Notes: a model not told the origin generated them from the letters alone. Counted from the first letter of the stretch, positions 46,791 through 58,888 are shown. The stretch is 64,000 nt of DNA from Panax quinquefolius (GCA_020205615.1 CM035151.1:46801409-46865408), one strand, 5' to 3'. Translations and numbers: made by a program.

Positions 46791-47266
46791 TACTAATTCC
46801 GTATCTTCCTTGCACAAAAATTCTGCTGCTTGAATTCCTGCTGTTAATTTCCGTGCCTTATCCATATATAATGCCAGTCTTGAAAAACTGTGCCTGTGTC
46901 TTCAAAGTTTAAATTCCATCAAAGAATGCCTGTGTCTTAAAAAAACCGTGCCTGTGTCTTGAAATTTTGTTTCTTAGGAATTTTTGTTGCAATTCCGTGA
47001 ATTCCGTATTTCCATGTAATCAATTAGCATGATATCCGGTATTAAAAAAAAAAAAAATAATAGCTGCATGATATACTGATATCCGTTCCTTTTGTTTTAA
47101 AATCAAAACCGGATATATATATAATATATATATAACCGTTCTTTTTTTTTTTTTTTTTATTTATTTATTAAATTTTATACAATAAAATTATGCCCAATAA
47201 AATTATTCTAAACACATATCAACATACATATCAAATCTGAATAATTAATAATTTGCATAAAGGTTT

Positions 47267-47279
47267 GGCTCTGATGCCA
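47267..47279 (-). other. Primer binding site of copia element
   Basis: TGGCATCAGAGCC on the minus strand, one base after the 5' LTR end. Close to the initiator-Met type TGGTATCAGAGC with C for T at position 4. Confidence 0.8.
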
Positions 47280-47280
47280 C

Positions 47281-49168
47281 TGTTAGGTTTGTAATATTCA
47301 TAACGCAATCAAATTGCATAAATTAAGTTTTAAGCGTGTAAAAATCGAGTTTAAAAAAAATTTACAAACCATATATACGGATCATCCTTTATGCATAATT
47401 ATTAATTAAACGAAAAGATAAAGAATAAATCATACCCTTGAAGATCGAGCTTCCTCTCAGTACAAGTTCACCTCCAAATCCTTTCGCGTTCAATCTTGAA
47501 TCCACGGGTTTGGTTCCTTCCTTTGATCAACGTTAGCCACCCAAATGTTTGGCCTCAGAGGTGATCCACCGAGGAAGAATAAAATTCAAGAAGATGGGTG
47601 TTATGGCTAACCCTAGTTTTCTATCTCTCTATAGAAAAGGCATACTCCCAACAACTTGGAATTATTACGTATTTTATTAAAGTCAACAACCCATACACCC
47701 ATAATAAGACTCCTCTTATTAATAGATGTGGTCAACCCACCTTAACAATTAAGGAATTGAGTTTTATTTAATTAATTAAATTCTTTTAATTAATTAAGCT
47801 CCCTAATCTTATTAGGGATAATTAATTAAACTCTTTTAATTAATTTAACCTCCTAATCCAATTAGGAATAAATGAGAGTACTTATATTAAATTAATTCCT
47901 AAACTCTTTTAGAAATTAAAATAATAATAATTGTAATAATATTAATAAGACTCCTCTTATTAATTTATATTTAATATTTCTAAAATATTAAATAATAAAT
48001 ATTAAGTTATTTAATTTATTCTATCACCATAGATTAAATTAAATATACTTAACTATATTATTACGATTATGCCATTAACTTCTTAAATAATTATTCTTCC
48101 TTTTATGGTGTGACCCTTTAGGTTCTCCATATTAAACCGGTTGTGAATAAATCAATTAGAACAATTCTAATCTTATTTAAATAAATAAATTAAATAATTA
48201 ATTTATTTAAATAAATAATATTTATTCTACAATAGGGATAAGCCTCCCTAGCGATCAACGACTTTCCGAGATAATATAGATTTCAACATTAATCATTAAA
48301 AAACCTTTGAGTAAATAGTTCTCGTACAATTCAATCCTTCCACCATCTAATGTCCCAATTAAATATAAGACATGGAATTCTTTGTCAAGTCTTATTTTAT
48401 TTAATTATATGTATTTCGATCCTTAAATGCACAACTCAAATAATGCAAATTAGAAACTCCTTTCTAATTTCATTACGCCGCCGCCAAGGACTCTTTGGGT
48501 TGTCATTTATCGAATCACATAGGACATTTCTCTTCTTTTATTAGAAGTGGTAGATTCTTTATTGATCATACATTATCTCCATATACAACTTATTATACCC
48601 AAGCATACCCTTTGATATACCCTAAGGGTCTTAAGGAATAAGTCAAAGTATAACTCATCATACACAAGATACTATGATGATCTCAAGTCCAAGGATTACT
48701 TGTACTACTACTATCACTACAGAATTCCTATTGACAGCAAATAAAACTCCATTAGGTATTCCTTAGCGAGCCACGTTCGAGTGAACTTATTCTCTAATAA
48801 GCACCTACATACTTGCTTTAGTGTCTCCACACAAATGATCATGAGATCAATCATCCTCATCCAATGAGCAAGCAACGTATGTACCAATCTATCCGGATTC
48901 ACTAATCCCCAATTTAGTAATCCAATGATTGGGAACTATTTTAGTTTTAAGCTTTCTAAGAATTTAGATCTCATTAGAATGATCATCATCATTATTCTAA
49001 AAAAGCATGCTTAAAACTATGGGTTTATCACATATTATAAAACAAAGATCATGTAGATAATTAAAAGCCTTTAATAAATTAATACTTTTTATTAATAAAT
49101 GAATAAGATTGTTACAAAGTATATGCTTTATCATCAAACATGATTGGCTTGTGTGCATACTACTTTCA
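47281..49168 (-). mobile_element. Copia 5' LTR (1,888 bp)
   Basis: Nearly identical to 39893-41782 apart from scattered small patches (e.g. 48427 against 41042). Flanked at right by ATCAT (49169-49173). Confidence 0.93.
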
Positions 49169-49971
49169 ATCATTATTCGTTGATCGCTATCTCCGGTACG
49201 ATCCTCGGTTATGGTCCCTCACCGAGTACTCGTTATCTCGCTTCTAATAATTGAGCCACATTTTACAACATCCGAATAAAGAGAAAGTTTATGAGAAATG
49301 AGATCTTCGGCGTATGTCGGGTTTCAAACCTCTAAGAAACATCCGCGTCATATCGTTCCTCATTCTCCACCAAATGAGGTCTGAAACACGGATAACTCGC
49401 AAACTTTGCCTCGTCATCGAGACACCGTCATGTTGTTTTGCTCTAATCGATGAACTCCACTTCCTTCATATAGCGAACACTTTCAGGAAAGTATTTGTCA
49501 TTAAATAGTCTCTCAAACGTCTCCCAAGACATGCCGAAAGTATTTGGATGGGTACGCTTACAGACTCCCACCAAGAGTCCGCCTCGCCCACGTAACATAA
49601 AGGTGGCGAATGGAACCTTCTGTTCCTCCGTGCATCCCAAGACATCGAATATCTTGGTAATTTGTTTGACCCATGTTTCCGCCATGATCGGATCCGCTTT
49701 CCCTTAAATTCGGTGGTCCCAACTCTTTGAAGCTCGCTTGGTTGTGACAACCCGTGAATTGCTATCATTTCCTCCTGTATTTTGAACACGAGTCTCCCTA
49801 AATCGATTTTGCATGAAGCGCAAAAAAACTTCTAAACATCCTTCGTTCATCATCTGCTCCATGGTGTTGTTCATGGGAGGAACATCGCAAACCGACTGTA
49901 TGACGTTCTCCTCGTTGGTGAGTAAAGCGTCTCCGTTCTCATTTCCATTGTTAATATTCTCGATTCGACAT
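49169..49971 (-). pseudogene. gag: N-terminal gag of element D
   Basis: Minus strand start MSNRE at 49971, about 170 bp after the primer site. Frames then read EQMMNEGCLEVFLRFMQNRF, SWDHRI/GKRIRS, VLGCTEEQKVPFATFMLRG, ADSWWESV and ETFERLFNDKYFPESVR, the gypsy gag core in three frames. Interrupted at 49169 by the copia element. Assignment is firm; reading frame is not preserved. Confidence 0.88.
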
Positions 49972-50143
49972 TCTCAAAAATCATCATAAAACAAGGGTTA
50001 ATTAAGGAAATCAATATATCACATAATATCCCTTATATCTTGACCAACTAACAAATAAGCTTAGGTAGGACACACTAGCGAAGGATTTACTCGTCTCTCC
50101 CTCCTAGTTCTATTCCCGATGTCCGCCAGAGATCATATCCTAA

Positions 50144-50154
50144 GCTCGATACCA
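50144..50154 (-). other. Primer binding site of element D, damaged
   Basis: TGGTATCGAGC on the minus strand; against the perfect site in element C it lacks one base within CAG. It lies 2 bp after the LTR end. Confidence 0.75.
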
Positions 50155-50156
50155 AT

Positions 50157-52805
50157 CGTGACGCCCCCCAAAATAGGTATACACAACACCCATTCACGAG
50201 TCGCCAAATACATGGTATGAAACAACTACATCTTTATTATTACAACAAGAAAGCTGTGAGTTTAAATACAAATATTATCTTCTAGACAATATTTATACTC
50301 AAATAAATCCCCATCACATTTATTGATACATTATTTTACAAAAATGGTGAGGACTACTAAACAATCCTTTCTAAAACCTTCATTCCATACCCCGACTGCA
50401 TTGTACTCGCTATATTCTCGCCTCCCGAGAAGAATGGAACAAAAAGGAAAAGGGTGAGCTCAACTAGCTCAAGAAAGAATATTATGACTAAGATAATATA
50501 CAACAAATTATCGTTAGTCTTCAACAGGAAAAATTTAATAGAATACAATAGACAACAAGTTTTCAGATCAATATTCGCATTGAAATAATAATTCATAGAA
50601 GAGTTACGTAGAGAATGAAATCTACTATAATCTATGAATTGAATAAATCCATCATCAATATTTTATCCCCGTAACATCAATCAATATTCATCTCAAATCA
50701 AATATTCATCTTTGCACTACTGCCAAAGATATTCATCAATCGGTATGTTCATCTCAACACTGTTCATCTTTGCACTAAAGGCCAAAGATATTCATCGATC
50801 GGTCATGTTCATTTAAACACTGTTCATCTTTGCACTACTGCCAAAGATATTCTTCAGAAATCATTCATCTTTGCACTACTGGGCCAAAGATATTCAATAA
50901 TATCATCATTTAAGACCGAGGATGATGAAAATATTTTAAAGAACGAATCCGGTGAAACAAAATGACAAGGATTAAGGATTAAGGATTTAGTACTTTGTTT
51001 TATCCATGTCCAACAATACCTCAAAATAATCATGGTGGTGTAAAATTCAAGAATGATCAAAACATGGATACAATCAAAGCTAGTATCCAAAATAGATATT
51101 TTGGACGAAAAGAAGAAATTTTATTTTTAGGTGAATAGGTCAGATACGTGAATAAGGTCGTATACGTGAATAGAAACTCAGACACCAAAAGATAGAAATT
51201 CCACAAAAACATCTTCACGCTTCATGAATAGTACTCGTGAATATAAGAACTTCGTGAATAGTAACTCATGAATAGTAACTCGTGAATAGTAACTCATGAA
51301 TAAGTAACCCGACATGAAAAAGTTCCAAATTTGATAAAACTTCAGATCGACATTTCAAAGATAATGATATTGAAGAAATAATATCATTACGAAAAAAAAT
51401 AATATCCCTTACCTCAAAGAATCAGTACTTCGGAAGGAAAGGTCGGAAGTGATGCTGAATGAAACTTGTACTGAACAGCAACTCTCAAAGTATCTAAATA
51501 CTCACAAAATACGCTCAATAATATAGAGAGAAAAAGAGAGAAAACTTTGTTTCTGGTGTGATTTTCAATTCTAACTTAGCCCTCTATTTATAGGAAAATG
51601 TTAGCCCGCCGAAGCAGACTTGACTGCTACTACGATGGCTTTACTCGCTACTATTTCCACCCACCACATTTGAAATAAAATTCAGCATATTTCTTCACCA
51701 ACCACAAGTGGGGCCCACTCAATTCTAGAATTTTCCACCAAAATCAATTATAAACCTAATTTAGAATAGACACCTCTTAAAATTCATAACAAATCATTCG
51801 TGAATTTTTAACGGTTCAAAATTTGTGGACATATACTCAACTTATGTATGTATAACATACCCAAAAAATTACCACAATCCAACGGTCGGATTAAAAATTA
51901 TAACCCCTTAATATATCTCAAAACCCCGATTTAATTTTTAATACCTCCAATCCAGATAAAATATCGATAAAACACCTCAACATAATTTCTTCATTTATAA
52001 CCACATAAATAAATCCATCATTTATATCCACATAAAATAAATATTTCTTTATCATATGAATCAATAATTAATTATTCACAAATAATATTCTGTAATCACA
52101 ATTATGACAACCAGTAGTTCAGGAAAGAGGGGCTTTCAGATAAGGATTTCTCCTTCTTGGTAGCGCAATTAGGTGACCAAACCTCTCCTCGATGTAACTT
52201 TCTAGACATTGCCAATAATGCTATCTAATAATATTATTCAAATAATATGAATTATTGATCCGATAATGGAGATAATGTGCAAATTGACAATTATTGAACA
52301 ACAATAATATAAAATATCAACGCAAAGCAATTATTGAATCAATAAAATAAAATATTGAGCAAGTAACTCATGTGAAAATTATTGAGTAGTGCCTTCTTAC
52401 GTAAGGATCAATAATTCAACAATACTTTGCGGTAATACCGTGTGCTCTTGTCTTGCAACCACGCGTATTCGTATTTTAACCAACGGGTATTCCAACGGTC
52501 TTACTTGTAATAACTACGCCGTTATTTTTAACCAACTTATATTTGTCGTTTTCTTCATCCAATCGCTTTTTCACATTATGGGGCCACGCGGCTGGCTTGT
52601 CGCATTTAATATTCTCGAAAAGATTCTAATATTCCACGACCAAACGAATATTCCCCGACAAAATGAATATTTTATAACCACTTGCTTATTTTGAAATATT
52701 TGCGATTTAACCCTTAACTATCCACATTAATCAAATCAACCCTTACTATTTCAAAATAATAAATAAAGGAAATTCCTTTTATTTAAAAAAATTTGGGGTC
52801 TTACA
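50157..52805 (-). mobile_element. Element D 5' LTR (2,649 bp)
   Basis: Collinear with 33458-36112. TATA at 51585-51592, CAATTATTG at 52288 and 52328, stem-loops at about 50707-50891 and minisatellite at about 51130-51310. Differences from the sister LTR are concentrated where one copy has CAG or CTG. Confidence 0.92.
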
Positions 52806-53601
52806 ATTGTCACTTTAAAAATTTTCTCCATCTATATCCACATAAAATTAATATTTTCCTTATCATATAAATCAATAATTAATTATTCACAAATAATATT
52901 ACAGAATCACAATATTGAAAACCGCAGCGGTTCAGAGGAGAGGGGCTTTCAATAAGAATTTCTCCTTCTTGGCCGCAATTAGGTGACCAAACCTCTCCTT
53001 AGTATGTAACTTTCTAGACATTGCCAATAATGTTATCTAATAATATTATTCAAATAATATGAATTATTGATCCGATAATGGAAATCTTGTGCGTGACAAT
53101 TATTAAAACAACAATAATACAAAATATCAACGCAATAATTATTGAATCAAAAATAAAATATGAGCAAGAATTATCGTAACAATTATTGAGTAGTGCCTTC
53201 GATACGTAAGAATTAATAATTGGTGCAATACACTGCGTGTATCTTGTCAACAACGCGTAGACATCGTGTTTTAACCATGTGGTATTCCAACAAAGATAAC
53301 AGTAAAAACTACGCCATTATTTTTAAACAACTTATACTTTGTCGTTTTCTTCATCCAATCGCTTTACATTATGGGCCCACAAAAGGTTTGGCGTCGCATT
53401 TAATATTCTCGACGGAAAGAATATTCCCACGACCAAACGAATATTCTTCGATAGAAATGAGTATTTTATAATAACTTGCATATTTTGAAAAAAAATTCAT
53501 ATATCACCCTTAACTTTAACTTTTATCAATTTAACCATTTACTGAATAATAATTATAAGACAAATTGAATACTTTTATTTCATAAAATTCGAGGTCTTAC
53601 A
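52806..53601 (-). mobile_element. Element C 5' LTR, right part (U3 start)
   Basis: Resumes after the ATTGT duplication, collinear with 29830-30611, and ends TCTTACA at 53601, that is, minus start TGTAAGACCTCG. It has one clear CAATTATTG at 53180-53188. AGTAT at 53602-53606 closes the insertion. Confidence 0.92.
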
Positions 53602-53606
53602 AGTAT

Positions 53607-54090
53607 CTACTATTTAAGCTAAATAACCCACACAACCTTGACTTAATAACTTCTTGGCCTGCATAATCATCAGACATCTCGCATGTCTAGGCGATTTGCT
53701 ACCATAGAAAACTACCTTTGATGGAGTCATAAGGTTTACACATTTCTTTTGATAATCAATTATCGCTCTATAATTAAATAGCCAATCCATTCCCAATATA
53801 ACATCAAACTCTCCAAGTTTAATCTGGATTAAATCTACCATCATGACATTCCCTTTAATATTCGCCCTTCAATTCTTGTATATGAACCTAACAGGAATCA
53901 CTTCCTTATTTGCAATTTCTATGTTTAAAGGGAAATTCAATTCTTCACTAGGAAATCCTAACCTCTTAGCAAATTCATCAGATATAAACGAGTATGTAGC
54001 ACCCGAATCAAATAATACATACGCATCTATATCATTGATTAGGATAATACCTGACACAACATCCTTTGACTGCATAACATCTTACACAGT
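53607..54090 (-). pseudogene. pol: Aspartic protease of element B
   Basis: Two adjoining frames: AYVLFDSGATYSFISDEFAK (DSGAT at about 53997-54009, catalytic triad intact) and VILGMDWLFNYRAIIDYQKK. One frameshift near 53850 separates them. It leads into the RT frame at 27238 once element C is ignored. Confidence 0.92.
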
Positions 54091-55189
54091 CATGTTGAAG
54101 GTTCTGGCTATGGGTTTGTTTGATGATGTTGGTCCAACAATGGTCCATGTACCTCCACTACTACCTCCATTGCTTCCTATTGTCTCCCCTGCTTTCTTCG
54201 TAGGGCACTCACGAGCAAAATGATCCTTTGACCCGCACGTAAAGCAAACGTTCTTCTAAGGTTGATTGCAATTTGGGGCGATGTGACCTTCCTGGCCATA
54301 GTTAAAGCATACACGTTTCCCACTTAAGCACATACCCTTGTGGAACTTCCCGCATATAGCACATGCTTCGAACTTCCTATTCTGCTGGTTACCCTGCTGA
54401 TTTCTAGCACCCATATTTCCATTTCATTTTTTCTTCAAGTTATTGTTACCATTTCCACCACCACGACCACCATTCTTAACCTCGCCTTCATTCTTCTTCT
54501 TTCTTTGTTCTTGATTAAACTTCGTTACTGCCTCGCCTCCACCTTCAGCGAAAATTGCCTTCTCCATTACTGCCGTAAAAGACTTCAACTGAAACATGGA
54601 GACCCTACTGTACAACCAGGGTTTCAGTCCCTGCTTAAACCTCTTAGCCTTGCATTCATCTGTGTTGACTTGATATGGCGCAAACCTCGCCAACTCGTTA
54701 AATTTTACGACATACTCTGATACCATCATTGATCCCTGCTTCAGTTATAGAAACTGCACCTCCATCTGATTCTTCGAACTCTCTGGGAAATAAGTTTCGA
54801 AAAATATCTCCTTAAACCTATCCTCAGTCATCACCCCTTGTCCTCCTCGAGTTTTATTGGCTAGCCACCAATAACTAGCCTCTGCTTTCAATATAAATGT
54901 TGCAAAATCAGTCTTCTGATTTTCACCAACCCTAGCTACCTCAAAAATTTTCTCTATCTCCATGAACCAGGTCTGTGCCTCAACTGGATTCATGGACCCA
55001 CGGAATTCTGGTGGTCCAACCGCCTTGAAGTCCTTAAATGTCACAGCTTGATTCTGCGGTTGATTCTGCAGTGCACCCGTCAGTAACATCGCTAGCTGCT
55101 GAACTGGGTTAGCCTCAGCATTGTTGTTATTGGTAGATCCCTCAGGGGTTCTTTGTCGGGGTTGACTTCTTGGAGGTATTTTTTGTTAA
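54091..55189 (-). pseudogene. gag: gag of element B
   Basis: Frames 54745-55089 and 54424-54729 carry FKDFKAVGPPEFRGSMNP, AQTWFMEIEKIFEVARVG, FATFILKAEASYWWLANKTR, FKEIFFETYFPESSK, YVVKFNELARFAPYQVN. Near 54240-54330 there are two zinc-knuckle sequences, the second with its cysteines (CFTCGSKDHFAREC), the first with one cysteine replaced by tyrosine. The expected start ATG reads ATA near 55180. A TAG-type break separates the two main frames near 54735. Confidence 0.9.
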
Positions 55190-55543
55190 AATATACTCAT
55201 TAGATTATTACTCCATTCCTTTAAGTATTTTCTACTTAACTTGCACCCCATAAAAGATCATCACATAACACATAACACTTTGAATAAAATAAAATAACAA
55301 CTTTTATTCATTCATAATCTTTTAGAAAACATAAGAACAATAGCATTACTGCTATTTACATTACTTTCCGAACTACTAAAGTTTCAGGATAACATCAATA
55401 TCATATCCCATTGATTACATATCACTAGGGATTTACATATTATATATCATATTATTAATCGCATATCAGGTACATTCCCTATGATGTCCTACTAAGATGT
55501 TGCGTAACCTTACGACGCTCTTCCTCCATAAAAGAAACATTGT
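55190..55543 (-). other. Spacer between ORF0 and gag of B
   Basis: About 350 bp, AT-rich, matching the E spacer loosely. No gene seen. Confidence 0.6.
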
Positions 55544-56239
55544 TCAGCGATCAAATATGTACGACGGCAGTGTCTCAAACTGAATCAGATAATACATAAC
55601 TCGATCTTGAGCTCGATTAATCATGATGTTGAATACGTTATTCATCTCCTCCATCTTGATATTCTTTGCTTGTGTTTCCCCTTCTGCTACTACTGCACGA
55701 TGAGAAGCTTTCTCAGACGCGTCTTCAGCTCTTGCTCTCTTACCAGATTCTTCTTTTAATTTATTCTTCAGCTCTGCGATCTCTTCTGTCCTTTTCTTAT
55801 TCTCTCCTTCAGTGTGAATCAGCTTCCATTCGGTATTACTCAGACGTCCATCTAGATCTCGGATCTCATCGTCCTTCTGTGCCATCGAGGTCTGTTGTTC
55901 AGCTATTATCTCTTCCAAATCCTCGACTATATCGTAAAATTCTACATTGCGCTCGTATATTTCATCGTACATACGGGCTGAAATCGAGTTTGGTGGAAAC
56001 TCTTTTTCCTCATCATCCTCATCCCCATCCGACTGTGGTAGCTCAACGGGATCCTCCTCATCCGTTTCCACATCATCATCCTCATCAGGTAAACCCTCAT
56101 GCTCAACCACTATAACCAACAGAGATGACTCACGTAGAAGTAGTTGTTCCCAAACCACTTGAATGTCACGAGGCTCCTCCTCTCTAGGCACCTGGGGTCC
56201 TTCCTCCCTAGCCTGACTGGATTCTCCTACATTAGTCAT
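55544..56239 (-). CDS. ORF0 of element B: intact 231-codon acidic coiled-coil ORF upstream of gag
   Basis: Open from MTNVGESSQA to QFETLPSYIFDR. Residues 1-30 are polar; about 48-85 are very acidic (DEDDDVETDEEDPV, DGDEDDEEKE); about 90-200 are charged and heptad-like (IVEDLEEIIAEQQ, EEIAELKNKLKEES), predicting a long coiled coil; the end is NVFNIMINRAQDRVM. No cysteine, zinc knuckle, signal peptide or membrane segment. It lies 193 bp after the primer site and 355 bp before gag. The stop seems premature by about 10-15 codons relative to E. It is the best-preserved frame of B, though B's gag and pol are broken. I know no close family; upstream ORFs are described for Ogre/Tat-type elements, but I cannot show homology. 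Expression is unproven. Confidence 0.7.
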   Translation of the reverse strand: MTNVGESSQAREEGPQVPREEEPRDIQVVWEQLLLRESSLLVIVVEHEGLPDEDDDVETDEEDPVELPQSDGDEDDEEKEFPPNSISARMYDEIYERNVEFYDIVEDLEEIIAEQQTSMAQKDDEIRDLDGRLSNTEWKLIHTEGENKKRTEEIAELKNKLKEESGKRARAEDASEKASHRAVVAEGETQAKNIKMEEMNNVFNIMINRAQDRVMYYLIQFETLPSYIFDR

Positions 56240-56447
56240 CCTGACAATTTTTTTTTTAAGTTTTAATTATTACTCATTAAAACTCGACACTTAGGAGCAC
56301 ATAGTTTGAAATCACATAAGCACATAAATGTTTTATTACTTTTTCCCTAAAACTCGATAAGCATTTATCGCCACTATCTTTTCAAAGGTTACTTCCTAAG
56401 GCTTTTCCCACACCTAAGGTTAATAACCTAAAGCTTTGATACTAACT
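56240..56447 (-). other. Leader and primer binding site of element B
   Basis: Minus strand TAGTATCAAAGC (about 56434-56445) follows the LTR end by 3 bp; one G of TGG is now A. The leader then matches the E leader, including CTTTGAAAAGATAGTGG, and leads to ORF0. Confidence 0.75.
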
Positions 56448-57743
56448 TGTGACACCCCCAAATCCGGGTAATTCATTCCCACAAGATTTTGTGTTCACTT
56501 GCTAAAGACAATCATTTCTAACTACCCAATATAATAAAATTTAACAATAAACCTTCCCATTAAAGGATTACAACAATAAAAATCTCCCAAGTCATCTAAC
56601 CTTTAAATACAAATATCAAGTGCGGAAAATTAAATAACTACATCACAATAATTAAAAATAAAGTCTGACAATATTAAAAGTCAACATGTTTACAAGTCTT
56701 CAATACTTGTTCCTTTTTTTCTTTTCCCTTTACTGGTGGTAGGTACATCAACCTTCTCAACTTTAGCTGTAATATTTATATAAGCAAGAGTTAACAAGCA
56801 ATGCTCACTTGAAATGATAATGCATAAAACTTAATAACAATTGTCAAATGAATAAGCTCAGTAGAACTGAATAATATGCTCTATCAATGGTAATCAGAAT
56901 CTGAAATATATATATTTGAGGGTCATAAGACCATGAACTATGTCCATAGTTATAAGTATTCTTTCAACTTAAACTTTAACAGTCATAAGACTATAGGGAC
57001 TCCTCATACTTAGGGGGATCAGCCCTTCGTATAAAGTATTGTGGACAAACATTTAAACGCTATGCGTAAATTATCCCCTATAACAGGGTTGTTCATCTCA
57101 GCATTTAGAATACAAGTCCGCACCAAAGTAAGTTTGGTTTGGATACGTTTCAATGTAATTTAGAATTCAAAGAACATCAACTAAGGATTAGTTGAATAAA
57201 ATACAATAACAATATGCTATGGAACAAGTCATAATGAATACAAAATTTGTAGTTTAGGGTCATGCTTTAGAAATGAATTAAAAGCACACACATTAAATAA
57301 TGTAACATACCTTGCTTGGATAATATTAAGCTAAGGTCAGAATGTTGTTTAGAATTGAATTATCAAGCATGCATAATAAATAGTGATTTGGAACGATAAA
57401 CTTGCATGTGAGTAAACAAGTTAAAGTAAGAAACCTTCTCAAAGTAAGAGTTAAATTGTATAAATAGTATTAGGAATAGCTTTCTCAATAATAAACAAGG
57501 TAGAGTAAAGAAACTTGCGCAATCGTAACAATAGAGCTAAAGAACTTGCATACTACGAAAAAAAGTTAAAGATAAGAAAACTTGCTCAATATCAAGAGAT
57601 AAGGTTTAGAAACTTGCCTTAAGTGTAAGATAAATCGTAATAACTCGAATCACAATACCCTATATACATGTCATCATGACATAATTAGTTACTAAATATA
57701 CTCTGTATACAATTAAGTATCTACTTCATGTATGGATCAGTTT
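56448..57743 (-). mobile_element. Element B 5' LTR, 3' part
   Basis: Minus strand end GGGGGTGTCACA at 56448. It matches the E LTR tail, for example CCAAACCAAACTTACTTTGG-like and GGGGGATCAGCCC-like blocks near 57010-57140. It is cut at 57743 by LTR F; the missing start of the LTR was not found downstream. Confidence 0.85.
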
Positions 57744-58594
57744 TGTAAGACCCCAAATTTTATGAATAAAGATTAATTTTTCTCGAAATATATTTTTGAA
57801 TATTATGGTGTGGATTTGATATAATGTTATAGTTGTGGGTAATATTTACAAATTTTGCAAAGTAAGCAAGTGGTTATATAATATTCGATTGGTCGGGGAA
57901 TATTCGTTTTAACAGGAATATTCATACGATGACACAATCATTAAGTGGACCCTGGCGGAAGTATTGTCGTAGTTAGAAAACGACATAATTATCTTTTTAT
58001 AAAACTAACGGCAAAAGTTTTACTGTTAAACTGTTGAACTACCCGGTGGTAAAAGAACATTAATATGCGTGGTTGCATAGTAGCACACGGTATTGATTAT
58101 TGATGCTTACGTGAGAAGTCACTCAGTTATACTCAATTATTGCTACAGTAATTGCTGCACAATATCTCTCATATTATTGATTCAATTATTGTGACAATAT
58201 CATCTGCATAATATTTATTATTATTAAATCAATAATTGAGACGACAAAGTTATTCATATTATTATTTGTAATATTGACAATGTATAGAAAGTTCTGTCGA
58301 GGAGAGGTTTGGTCACCTAATTGCGCGCCAATAGGGAAAAATGCTTATCGAAAAGCCCCATCTTTCCTTGAAATGATCTGGTTGTTAAATATTGTGAGTT
58401 ATAATATTAATGATAAATAAGTTCGTATTGATTAAAGATGAAATTGATATTTTCATTGTGTTAGGATTATTAGTGTTAATGGAAATCGACATCTATTTCG
58501 ATAATAATTGATGTCTGAAGGTTATATTGACCAATCAGGTAATTAATTAGATAAATGAGAAATTAATTGCTATTAATTCACGTGCTTATAACTA

Positions 58595-58825
58595 TTTGTT
58601 CACATATATGTACTATTGGTTCACATGCATGTACTATTAGGGGAGGTGGTGCAAGATTGATAATACTTGCATGACTAAATTAAAAATAGAGGTATAGATG
58701 AATGTACTATACCGTAACTATTTTTTTCACATGTGTGTACTATTGATTCACATGATGTACTATTAGGGGAGGTGGTGCAAGTTTGATAATACTTGCAGAA
58801 CTAAATTAAAAATGAAGGAAAAGAT
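58595..58825 (+). repeat. Two-copy direct repeat just upstream of the TATA box, LTR F
   Basis: Both copies contain TTCACAT..ATGTACTATT, then AGGGGAGGTGGTGCAAG, TGATAATACTTGCA and ACTAAATTAAAAAT, about 123 bp apart. The second ends 65 bp before the TATA box. Not seen in LTR C or D. Confidence 0.75.
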
Positions 58826-58888
58826 GAAGGTATTATACTATAATATTTAGAGCCCCAAAACGTGCAATTATTGAAACTATATTTTCCT

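Larger units (their letters stand above)
44761..47266 (-). other. Long AT-rich leader of copia element
   Basis: A 2.5 kb untranslated region between primer site and gag. It holds three copies of CCTTGTGGTGACACAA (44984, 45171, 45260), a dense array of AAATAAA-N4-TTTATTT inverted repeats (46056-46690), TA microsatellites (45428-45510, 46700-46790) and poly-A/T runs at 47045 and 47142. No coding frame is seen. Confidence 0.7.
39893..49168 (-). mobile_element. Ty1/copia element, minus strand, full-length but decayed
   Basis: 9,276 bp with LTRs of 1,890 and 1,888 bp, primer site, gag, PR-IN-RT-RH order (integrase before RT, diagnostic for copia), polypurine tract and perfect 5 bp target duplications. 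It sits in the gag gene of D and is the youngest layer of the nest. Apart from short frames the coding region is closed. Confidence 0.93.
33458..52805 (-). mobile_element. Element D: Ty3/gypsy chromovirus, minus strand, with nested copia
   Basis: It has LTRs of 2,655 and 2,649 bp, primer site, gag, protease, RT, RNase H, integrase, GPY/F and chromodomain, and a polypurine tract. It inserted in the 5' LTR of C. Own length without the copia insertion is about 10.1 kb, with a compact interior of about 4.76 kb. All frames are broken, many at CTG/CAG or CG-rich spots. D has only about 170 bp between primer site and gag, so no ORF0. Confidence 0.92.
27244..53601 (-). mobile_element. Element C: large-LTR, nearly empty non-autonomous gypsy element, minus strand
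   Basis: Two LTRs of about 3.3-3.4 kb flank only 333 bp that hold a perfect primer site, a leader, the last codons of pol and a polypurine tract. The 5' LTR is split by element D. Own length without D is about 7.0 kb. Having no gag, protease, RT or integrase it would need proteins from a relative, most plausibly a D-like element, whose leader and pol end it shares. Confidence 0.9.

Noticed and set aside
55666..56162. Plus-strand frames of 149 and 71 codons (histidine/proline- and serine-rich)
   Set aside because: Antisense of the acidic part of ORF0; GAT/GAG codons read backwards give these compositions.
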